Assembly: GCA_965208275.1 (NCBI GenBank)
Contig: OZ242331.1
Span: 4,216,001-4,280,000, forward strand
Length of the DNA stretch: 64,000 nt
From: Bin5 sp022827195
GTDB lineage: Bacteria > Chloroflexota > Anaerolineae > Caldilineales > Caldilineaceae
Reading direction: 5' to 3'
Position numbers and translations under genes: made by a program. A model generated the notes under the pieces. The model saw only the letters and a list, made by a program, of their open reading frames with translations, made no database searches and was not told where the DNA came from. The first letter of the stretch is position 1; the number at the start of each line of letters is the position of its first letter. Positions 17,870 to 24,955 of this stretch are shown piece by piece.

Positions 17870-18521
17870 ATGGTTGAACGATACCGCAACAAGAGAGGGG
17901 TCTACAAGCGGAGGCCGCTGGTCAACAGCAAGCGGGAACTGCTGATACCGACCTCGGTGATCGACGTTTGCCCGATGTGGCAGGACGAGGGGCTGCCGGA
18001 TCTCGGCATCCCGCCTGCGTCGCTGTTCTTCTATTACCCGGACGGGCGCTGGCTGCTGGCAAGGCCGACGGGGATAGGGACGTACACTGAATGGGAGGCG
18101 TTGACTCCGCTGGATGCGCGGCACTGGCTGCTGGACAACGGTCATGCGCTCGAGGAGCTGTCGGAGAAGGCGCGCGCGGCGCTGGCCTGGGACAGCAATC
18201 ACAGCGAGGAGAGGCGCACGCACCCGACGCGGGTGGCGCGCGGACAAGGATGTTCTGGAGGGCTGGCAGAGGCGGACGGGCATCGCGCAGGTCGAGCTTC
18301 TCACCCAGGCGGTGGAGGCGCTGTACGGGGAGCTTGAATCATTGGAAGGGGAGCAGGTGGAGGCGACGGTATTCAAGGAGTACAGCAGGGCCAAGATACG
18401 CAGACGCGCTTTGGAGGCGTTGCGAGAGACGGGCCGGCGGTTGAAGCTTACGCTGCCCCAGGTCTTTCACGTCGCGCTGAGCCGGTTCGATCCAAGGGAA
18501 GCTGTGCATGACAGACATTAG
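17870..18521 (+). pseudogene. Phage-like hypothetical gene with a +1 frameshift
   Basis: The gene starts MVERYRNKRGVYKRRPLV and reads sensibly (FFYYPDGRWLLARPTGIGTY, TPLDARHWLLDNG) to about 18235. The coherent frame then moves by one base to DKDVLEGWQRRTGIAQ, AVEALYGELESLEGEQ and ALRETGRRLKLTLPQVF, ending at 18521. Removing one G from the cgcgg run near 18240 restores a single ~216-residue protein. Its function is unknown. Its position just before a small-terminase-like gene suggests a phage origin. Confidence 0.55.
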
Positions 18522-19039
18522 CGACATGGAGCGAATCGAGGAACTGCGGGCGTCAGAGAAGGAGGAGAGGCAGGCGTGGGACCAGCTCCCCAACGAACCG
18601 ACAAAGGAGTATGATCTGTTTCAGCGCTTTCTAGCGCAGGGCCCCCAAGCGCAAGATAACCAAAGTGGCCCGTATGGAGGACGTAACGGAGAACGTGGGC
18701 ACGCTGTACCGGTATTCGCGCAGGTGGCGGTGGAAGGAGAGGGCCGCGTATTGGGACCGGGACCGGGCGCGGCGGATTGACGACGTAATGTTCTGGCATG
18801 AGTATGAGACGCGGCTACGCAATCTGGACAAGCTCGAAGCCGCGGTTGTAAAGCTGCTGGATAACATTCATGCTGCGCATGTTGACGAGATATCCCGGGA
18901 AATGGCACTGGGCATGCTCGGCCGGAACACGGCCCTGCTCACCAGAGTTATGCAAATGGAAGAAAGACTGCTGCGCCTCGGCAGAAGAGATTTTTGCCCG
19001 TTTTGCCGGATGAGAAGGTTGTCGGGTCATGGACCGTGA
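18508..19039 (+). pseudogene. Phage small-terminase-like gene with a frameshift
   Basis: It starts MTDISDMERIEELRAS, overlapping the previous gene by 14 bp. It reads to KEYDLFQRFLAQGP near 18640, then the coherent frame shifts to KRKITKVARMEDV, LYRYSRRWRWKERAAYWD and so on to 19039. One extra C in the ggcccccaa run explains the break. The pattern 'FxxFL...GP..s...VA...g.....l..WSRRWxWxERAAAWD' is common in small phage proteins annotated as terminase small subunit or DNA packaging helpers. The rest (EISREMALGMLGRNTALL) is helical. Whether the indel is biological or an assembly error cannot be told. Confidence 0.6.
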
Positions 19040-19419
19040 GGCGGGCCGGGCAGGAGTGGGAGAAATCCCGGCGAGGCGTAGATTGGGGGTTGCCAGGTGG
19101 TTCGGGCGCCGTTCGTGCCTAGTCGAAAAGGATTGGCAGCAGGGAAAACAGAAGTTAAGATCTCCGGCTATCTACTGCGCCGCGCTTTGCCCAACCAGGG
19201 GCGGGCGAGTTCCGGCGGGCGCCGGTCAAGCGCCATATGCGCGCGGAATCGCTGCTGACGCGGCATTAAGGCGGCAAGGGCGCTCTCGGCGTAGTCGGTT
19301 TCGACTTCCGAGGAACTGTGATGATCGCGAGCCGTGAGCCCTATGCGTGCATGGGGATGGAGGGGTTGTCGTTTTCTCACAACCCGCCAGGACTGGGAGG
19401 ACGGCTGACGCTGACCTCG
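19040..19419. other. Intergenic stretch, no gene seen
   Basis: No reading frame with coherent composition and no recognisable RNA or repeat were found in these 380 bp. They lie between the phage-like remnant and a decayed hicB-like copy. Confidence 0.4.
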
Positions 19420-19546
19420 GGATGAGGAGGGGAGTCGAGTGCGCATCATGATATAACGCGCGCGCTGAGGCAAGGGAACAGGAGGTCATTAGCGTGAAGT
19501 TCAGCGCAGCTTTGTGAAAGCCCTGAAGGTTACATCGGGTTCGTTC
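19420..19546 (+). pseudogene. Decayed copy of a hicB-like antitoxin 5' region
   Basis: The segment matches 43618-43740 in order. Both contain a gaggagagt/gaggggagt string, gtgcgca, a gctgaggc block, acaggaggt, then a start codon with aagtt, and gttacatcgggttcgt. Here the reading frame (MKFSAAL) stops after seven codons and the rest is lost. It is a relic of the gene whose better-preserved copy lies at 43678-43905. Confidence 0.6.
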
Positions 19547-19554
19547 TTTAATCA

Positions 19555-19668
19555 ACACGAGGATGCGATCGCCGATTTGGACGTGGCACTGGAGTTGCGC
19601 AGGAGGCCGGTGACAACGAGCTCGCGGCTGGCATTGAGCGGCTGATTCGGAGATTCGAGCAGGAATGA
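19555..19668 (+). pseudogene. 3' remnant of a TPR lipoprotein gene
   Basis: Codons for DAIADLDVALEL and then, after a frame change, EAGDNELAAGIERLIRRF with a terminal EQE match the end of the two TPR lipoproteins nearby (LAASLERLIETLEQE). It is a third, broken copy located ~100 bp upstream of the second TPR gene. Confidence 0.6.
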
Positions 19669-19760
19669 GTGTAAGGAAGTAGCCAGCGGTTGGAACGATG
19701 TTAGAGTGGCATTGAATCGTGGGTTGCTGTCAGGATAACGACCTTCCGGCTAGGCTAGAA

Positions 19761-19797
19761 AAGGAGGAATTCGATGAGACCCATCCCCCGGGTATGA
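19761..19797 (+). promoter_or_regulatory. Strong ribosome site and ATG followed by an in-frame TGA
   Basis: A near-perfect aaggagg (19761-19767) sits 6 bp before an ATG at 19774. The frame reads MRPIPRV and then TGA (19795-19797), after which SWIAAVTVACSVAAG continues in the same frame as the TPR gene. The composite would make a good signal peptide, so the stop looks like a recent mutation (for example TGG to TGA) rather than a spurious start. Confidence 0.6.
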
Positions 19798-19812
19798 AGT
19801 TGGATTGCAGCG

Positions 19813-20736
19813 GTGACGGTAGCTTGTTCGGTGGCGGCGGGTTACGTGTCGATGGATGACGCAGGCGGCGATATAAGTGAGAGCGTTGCCAAGCCCAGTG
19901 TCGAACAAGAGCAGGGAGCGGCCGGTGACGATGAAGAGACCCGCAACCCGCGGGCCGATGATGCCAGCGACTTTCTTGAACGAGGTATTGCCAAGTTGGA
20001 GCTTGGTCAGTACGAGGAGGCGATCGCGGACTTTGATCAGGCAATTCGTGTGCGGCCAGAGTTCGCAGAAGCCTACAACGATCGGGGTACTGCCAAAGTA
20101 GAACTTGCTCAGTACGAAAAGGCGATCGCGGACTTTGACCGGGCGATCCGTCTGCAGTCTGACTACACTGATGCTTACCACAATCGGGGCGCTGCCAAGG
20201 CCGGGCTTGGTCGATACCGAGATGCCATCGCCGACTTTGATCAGGTCATCAATATACAGCCCAAATACACTGACGCCTACATCAATCGGGCTAGTGCCAA
20301 GAGCGGACTTGATCAATACGAGGAGGCCATCGCCGACCTGGATCAAGTCATCCGCCTTCAGCCGGAACACGCCGACGCCTACTACAGTCGGGGCAGTTTC
20401 AAGCTCTACCTTGGACAATACCAGGACGCCATCGCCGACTTTGATCAGGCCATCCGTCTGCAGCCCGACTTCGTCGAAGCCTACAACAATCGAGCGGTTG
20501 TAAGGGCCAACCTTGAACAATACCAGGACGCCATCGCCGACCTCGATCAGGTCATCCGTCTGCAGCCCGACAATGCCTACGCCTACCGCAATCGGGGGTT
20601 CGCCAAGGTCATTCTTGGTCAATACGAGGGCGCGATCGCGGATTTGAAAGTCGCTTTGGCATTGGCGCAGTCGACCGGCAGAAAGGACCTCGCGGCTGAA
20701 ACTGAGGAGCTGATTCAGATAGTTGAGCAGGAGTGA
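19813..20736 (+). CDS. TPR-repeat protein (second copy), signal peptide interrupted
   Basis: The frame from GTG 19813 encodes ~307 residues with about seven 34-residue TPR units (AYNDRGTAKVELAQYEKAI and similar), ending in TEELIQIVEQE. The natural start seems to be ATG 19774, but codon 8 of that frame is TGA. From GTG 19813 only half of the signal (VACSVAAGY) is left, so export is doubtful unless the stop is suppressed. It is the paralogue of the gene at 13037, with one stretch of ~170 bp almost identical, and is followed by the intact serine hydrolase with a short overlap or gap. Confidence 0.7.
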   Translation: MTVACSVAAGYVSMDDAGGDISESVAKPSVEQEQGAAGDDEETRNPRADDASDFLERGIAKLELGQYEEAIADFDQAIRVRPEFAEAYNDRGTAKVELAQYEKAIADFDRAIRLQSDYTDAYHNRGAAKAGLGRYRDAIADFDQVINIQPKYTDAYINRASAKSGLDQYEEAIADLDQVIRLQPEHADAYYSRGSFKLYLGQYQDAIADFDQAIRLQPDFVEAYNNRAVVRANLEQYQDAIADLDQVIRLQPDNAYAYRNRGFAKVILGQYEGAIADLKVALALAQSTGRKDLAAETEELIQIVEQE

Positions 20737-20743
20737 TGATCGC

Positions 20744-22393
20744 TTGAAACAAACAAGCAAAATGGGCGGATTTCTGCGCCTCGCGCTTCCTCTCATCGCT
20801 TTCCTGTCGCTCTTTCCGCTCTATACGCGCTACAAAGCGGCGGCCGCACCGGTCCCGCCGGGGGTCTACCTGGCAGGGCTGGACCTGAGCCGCTACAAGG
20901 AGCCGGCGGATATCGAATCGGTGCTGGCGGCAAACCTGGGCCAGCCGATCGCGGTCTACTATGGCGAGACGCGCCTGGTGCTGCGCCCGCAGGAGGTCGA
21001 CTTCCAGGTCGACACGGCCGCGATGCTGGCGGAGGCGCAGCAGTACCTGGAGGGGCCGGAGTTTATCGAGATTGCGTTGCGCAAGCTGGCGGGGATCCCG
21101 CCGCGGCGCAGGGACATTGCGACGCGCTACAGCTACGATGGTCAGAAGCTGGCGAAGTGGCTGGGGAAGGTGAGCGAGGAGCTGGATCATGCGCCGCAGC
21201 CGGGGCGGGCGCTGCCGCCGCAGTGGAGCTGGCAGGAGGGGAGCGGCGAGGACGGCCCGGCGGGCCTGCCGGAGAGAACGGACGGCGCGCCCTTTGCGAC
21301 GCTGCCGGCGACGTTTGAGGGTGAGGCGCAGCGCAGCTGGCAGTGGACGGCGGGCACGCCGGGGCAGAGGCTGCTACTAGAAGAGAGCGCCGGGCCTGTC
21401 CTGGAGGCGCTGGGCAGCTTGGAGGCGCGCACGGCCTACTTGGCGCTGGAGGAGACGGCAGCGCCGGGGCTGACGATGGAGGCGCTGGGGCGTCAGCTGA
21501 ACGCGTTCACGTCCGATTTTCCCGGGTTCGCGGCGATCTACGTGCAGGACCTGACAACGGGTGAAGAGGCGACAGTCGATGTGGATGTGGCCTTTTCGGG
21601 CATGTCGACGATGAAGATCGCGATCGCGAGCGAGGCGTTCCGGCAGATGGACAACTTCGAGAACGAACTGATCGGCCAGTGGATCGACCACGCGCTGGGC
21701 GAGAGCAACAACGCGGCGGCCAACCGGGTCCTGCAGTGGGTGGGCGACGGCGACATCTATGCCGGCGGGCGGCGGGTGACGGAGACGATGCGGACGCTGG
21801 GCTTTACGAACTCCTATATCCAGACGGGCTTCGACGACAAGTCGATCATCAGCAAGATCCCGACTGAGGCGAACAGCCGCACGGACTGGAATACGAACCC
21901 GGACACGCATCTGCAGTCGACGCCGGCCGAAATGGGGCGGCTGCTGGCGGCGATCTACCGCTGCCAGGGAGGAAAGGGGCAGCTGATCGACACGTTCGGC
22001 GGCGAGATCACGCCGGAGGAGTGCGGGGCGATCCTGTTTTACGTGAGCCATGACGAGTTCACGGAGATGGTGTGGGGCGGGCTGCCGCGGCCGGCGGAGA
22101 CCTGGATCATCCACAAGCACGGTTTTGTGAATGAGGCGCACAGCGACCTGGCGCTCATCTGGGGCCCGAGCGGGCCGTATGTGCTGGCGGTCTATCTGTG
22201 GAGCCCGGGCTGGATGAACTGGCATATAAGCAACCGGACAATGAAGGCGGTCAGCCGCATTGTGTGGAACTTTTTTGCTTTCAAGGCGGTGCAGGAAGGA
22301 ATCGAAGCGCCCCCGCCGCTGACCCTGTCGCCGCCGCCCAACTACGTGCCGGTGAACTCGTACAGCAGCCGTGCCGCGCTGAGCGGCCAGTGA
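20744..22393 (+). CDS. Membrane-anchored class A beta-lactamase-fold serine hydrolase
   Basis: About 549 residues. An N-terminal TM anchor (LALPLIAFLSLFPLYTRY) is followed by a PG_binding_4/VanW-associated-like domain (residues ~40-150: PPGVYLAGLDLSRY, VLRPQEVDFQVD). A proline-rich linker leads to a serine hydrolase domain with SxxK in SGMSTMKIA, an SNN box (GESNNAAAN) in place of SDN, and KHG in place of KTG (IHKHGFVNEA). It may act on peptidoglycan or be a lactamase-like esterase. I start at TTG 20744, with ggag 10 bp upstream; ATG 20762 is the alternative. The gene follows the TPR gene in both copies, implying a functional pair. Confidence 0.82.
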   Translation: MKQTSKMGGFLRLALPLIAFLSLFPLYTRYKAAAAPVPPGVYLAGLDLSRYKEPADIESVLAANLGQPIAVYYGETRLVLRPQEVDFQVDTAAMLAEAQQYLEGPEFIEIALRKLAGIPPRRRDIATRYSYDGQKLAKWLGKVSEELDHAPQPGRALPPQWSWQEGSGEDGPAGLPERTDGAPFATLPATFEGEAQRSWQWTAGTPGQRLLLEESAGPVLEALGSLEARTAYLALEETAAPGLTMEALGRQLNAFTSDFPGFAAIYVQDLTTGEEATVDVDVAFSGMSTMKIAIASEAFRQMDNFENELIGQWIDHALGESNNAAANRVLQWVGDGDIYAGGRRVTETMRTLGFTNSYIQTGFDDKSIISKIPTEANSRTDWNTNPDTHLQSTPAEMGRLLAAIYRCQGGKGQLIDTFGGEITPEECGAILFYVSHDEFTEMVWGGLPRPAETWIIHKHGFVNEAHSDLALIWGPSGPYVLAVYLWSPGWMNWHISNRTMKAVSRIVWNFFAFKAVQEGIEAPPPLTLSPPPNYVPVNSYSSRAALSGQ

Positions 22394-22446
22394 AAAGGCA
22401 GTGGGCAGTAGCCAGTGGTCAGTGGCCAGTGGGCAGTGGCCGGTAA
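22392..22446. repeat. Degenerate cagtggc-type intergenic repeat
   Basis: This stretch is built from imperfect copies of (g)cagtggc/cagtagcc units (cagtgggcagtagccagtgg, then cagtggccagtgggcagtgg). Similar blocks occur at 31613-31660. It is non-coding, directly after the hydrolase stop codon. No function is assigned. Confidence 0.7.
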
Positions 22447-22487
22447 CTTCATAGTTCAGCGAGTAGGTTATTGTGAGGACTGTGTTC

Positions 22488-23132
22488 ATGGCAGATCGAG
22501 CGGGAGAGGCGCTGGCGGGGGTGGTTGATGCGATCACGCGGGAGATGGAAACGTTCAGCGGGGTGCGCGACGACATGCTTGTGCGCAGCCGCAGCCTGAT
22601 CCGGGACTGCGCGCACAGTATCCGGGCGATGCACCGGCATGAACTGGACGGGGCGGAGAGGATGCTGGCGGCGGCGCGGCAGGACGCGCGGGCGATGGTC
22701 GAGCCGCTGGCCGGCTACCCCGATCTGTACCATAGCGGCTCTACGCAGGACGCGCTGAAGGAGCTGGTAGAGGCGCATCTGCTGTACGCCTTTATCACCG
22801 GCGGCCCGCTGCTGACCCCGGAGGAGCTGGAGGTGACGGGGGCAACCTATCTGAAGGGACTGACCGAGGCGGCGACGGAGATGCGCCGTTTTGCGCTGGA
22901 CCTGATGCGGCAGGACCGGGTCGAGGAGGCGGCGACCTACCTGGAGAGGATGGACGAGATCTACTCGCTGCTGGTTACGGTCGACTTTCCCGACGCAATC
23001 ACCAAGGGGCTGCGGCGGCAGACGGACGTGCTGCGGGGTGTATTGGAGCGGACACGCGGCGACCTGACGACGGCGGTGCGGCAGGAGAAGATGCAGGCGG
23101 CGCTGCGGCGGGTGGAGGAGCGGCTCGGGTGA
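22488..23132 (+). CDS. Translin family protein
   Basis: A ~214-residue all-helical protein of the translin family. Conserved stretches include EMETFSGVRDDMLVRSRSLI, YHSGSTQDALKELVEAHLLY, LKGLTEAATEMRR and YSLLVTVDFPDAITKGLRRQ. Eukaryotic translin is a nucleic-acid-binding oligomer. Bacterial members are uncharacterised but common in Chloroflexota. Start at ATG 22488; a GTG at 22473 is possible. Its last ~110 bp are duplicated at 24670-24780. Confidence 0.85.
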   Translation: MADRAGEALAGVVDAITREMETFSGVRDDMLVRSRSLIRDCAHSIRAMHRHELDGAERMLAAARQDARAMVEPLAGYPDLYHSGSTQDALKELVEAHLLYAFITGGPLLTPEELEVTGATYLKGLTEAATEMRRFALDLMRQDRVEEAATYLERMDEIYSLLVTVDFPDAITKGLRRQTDVLRGVLERTRGDLTTAVRQEKMQAALRRVEERLG

Positions 23133-23359
23133 GGGGAGTTTTCAGAATGACAAAACAGGTCGAGTATACTCGTTTCGAGTACCTTCAATTGTCGGTGCTT
23201 CTTGGAAAGGGGGTCTCTGTTCTGCCCGTTCAATTGAATGCTCGTTTGTCCCGAATATAGGTATGTTGGAGAATTTGTAGAGGTCCTACTGTACACCGAG
23301 CACGAAGTAGGTTGCGCCATATGCGTGACATTTGATATATCGACCGTAGGGGAGGTTAC

Positions 23360-24487
23360 ATGGCGTATTTTCTAGACTTATTCACACCAGAAACGTGGCA
23401 CGCTTTCCGTGAAATGGGAGCCACTATCACGGGCTTTCGAGACCGACAGCGGGGTGTGGCGTTTGATCACGTCTGTCCGGGAGACATCTTTCTCTGCTAC
23501 GTGACACGCATTTCGCGATGGTCTGGAGTGTTACAGGTTGATTCGGCAGCCTATCACGACGACAGTCCGATTCATGAGGACTTTACTCCCTTCACAATTC
23601 GCTTTAGGGTCAAACCTATCGTTGTATTGGATTTCAAAAGGTCCATACCTATTTACGACGACGAAGTTTGGAAGACATTAACCATTACTAAGCAACATGA
23701 AAAGGGAATTCGAGGGTGGACGGGGTTCTTTCGGAGTTCCCTCAATAGATTTGACGAAGAGGACGGGAAACATTTAGAAAAACTGCTGAAGAGCCAAAAA
23801 GAAGATCGGAATAATTACCCACTCACCGACAAGGAAAACCGTCGGCTTGCTCAGAGAAGAAAAGTCCCCACTCCAAGTGGAGAAGTGGAGGTGGAGGTCC
23901 CAGACGACGACGAAGATAACTCCTCACCCGAGACAGATCTTATGGAATCTGTGCCGACACTCAACGCGCGCGAGTCGATTCAGGTACAGTCGAGGGTCGC
24001 GCAAATCGGCGCCGAGATGGGGTTTAGCATCTGGGTCCCAAAGAGTGACAAGACGCGGGTGCTGGAGCATGTCCCGCAGTCAATGCACGGAAAATTCCTA
24101 AATATACTGCCCTTAAACTACGATGACACGACGCTCAGAACTGTAGAACAGATAGACGTTCTATGGCTCAAGGGTCGGTCAATGGCGCGGGCGTTTGAGA
24201 TTGAGCACACGACTGCAATCTACTCAGGATTGTTACGAATGGCCGACCTGTTGGCCCTACAACCCAATATGGATATCCGCCTGCACATTGTAGCTCCGCC
24301 AGATAAGCGAGAAAAGGTTCTACGCGAAATCAGGAGGCCTGTATTCTCGCTTCTTGAGAGAGGGCCTCTATACGATCAGTGCTCATTCCTCTCATACGAC
24401 TCTATTGACATTTTGGCAAAGACGCCGTATCTTGCCCACATGAGCGACTCGATCATAAAGGAATATGAGGAAACCGCGGAAGTCTGA
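23360..24487 (+). CDS. EVE-like domain / PD-(D/E)XK-like nuclease fusion, candidate defence protein
   Basis: A 375-residue protein with two modules. Residues 1-150 look like an EVE/PUA-type reader (FLDLFTPETWHAFREMG, VCPGDIFLCYVTRISRWSG, PIVVLDFKRSIPI), a fold that recognises modified bases. An acidic linker (PDDDEDNSSPETD) follows. Residues ~215-375 resemble a restriction-endonuclease-like domain, with AFEIEHTTAIYSGLLRM near residue 280 and LHIVAPPDKREKVLREI. Such EIEHT motifs with downstream helices occur in proteins of defence islands. Function is inferred: recognition of modified phage DNA coupled to cleavage. Its base composition is lower in G+C than the neighbours. It begins at an ATG after ggggaggttac. 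Confidence 0.6.
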   Translation: MAYFLDLFTPETWHAFREMGATITGFRDRQRGVAFDHVCPGDIFLCYVTRISRWSGVLQVDSAAYHDDSPIHEDFTPFTIRFRVKPIVVLDFKRSIPIYDDEVWKTLTITKQHEKGIRGWTGFFRSSLNRFDEEDGKHLEKLLKSQKEDRNNYPLTDKENRRLAQRRKVPTPSGEVEVEVPDDDEDNSSPETDLMESVPTLNARESIQVQSRVAQIGAEMGFSIWVPKSDKTRVLEHVPQSMHGKFLNILPLNYDDTTLRTVEQIDVLWLKGRSMARAFEIEHTTAIYSGLLRMADLLALQPNMDIRLHIVAPPDKREKVLREIRRPVFSLLERGPLYDQCSFLSYDSIDILAKTPYLAHMSDSIIKEYEETAEV

Positions 24488-24610
24488 TACGAATTCCATT
24501 CTGTGCTTGTCCCTCTTTGGAACAGTACAAGAGAGGCACAGCTGCCCCACCTACATCTGCATATTTCGGAACAGCGCGCATTCGATGTAGTCACATATAA
24601 CAGACTTCCC

Positions 24611-24780
24611 ATGGCGATAGACCGGTCTTATGTGAGGGCGAGCGATAACGGGGCGTGGAGCTTTCGCCAGCGGACGCGCTGCGGGGGATGCTGGAGCGGA
24701 GGTGCGGCGACTTGACGACAGCAGTGCGGCAAGAGCAGATGCAGGCGGCGCTGTGGAGGGCGGAGGAGCGGCTGGGGTAA
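24611..24780 (+). pseudogene. Chimeric scar: 5' of the Cas4-like gene joined to 3' of the translin gene
   Basis: Codons from ATG 24611 give DRSYVRASDNGAWSFRQR, matching the start of the small gene at 28230 (DRSYVRASDIAAWSFCQR). At ~24675 the DNA switches to the last ~110 bp of the translin gene (GDLTTAVRQEQMQAALWR with a frame difference), ending in the equivalent stop region. The order is reversed relative to the parents, which lie at either end of the accessory segment. Confidence 0.8.
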
Positions 24781-24867
24781 CGGCAGCTTTGGTGCTCAGT
24801 TTTCAGATTCTGATTTTGGGTGGTCGTTGACGTATTCTTTGAGGTCAATAAAAGCCAAACAATGAGG

Positions 24868-24897
24868 TGAGAAGTGGCAGAGAGTTGCCACTTCTCA
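24868..24897 (-). terminator. Rho-independent terminator for the AAA_13 gene
   Basis: A perfect 12-bp stem (tgagaagtggca / tgccacttctca) with a 6-nt loop lies 60 bp downstream of the ATPase stop codon. On the minus strand it is followed by cctcattgtttggctttt, a T-rich tail. Confidence 0.75.
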
Positions 24898-24955
24898 CGT
24901 TTCGTTCCGCGCTTCGCCTGCCGGCTTTGCTGCTGCATGACGGTGTAGCTCAGAC

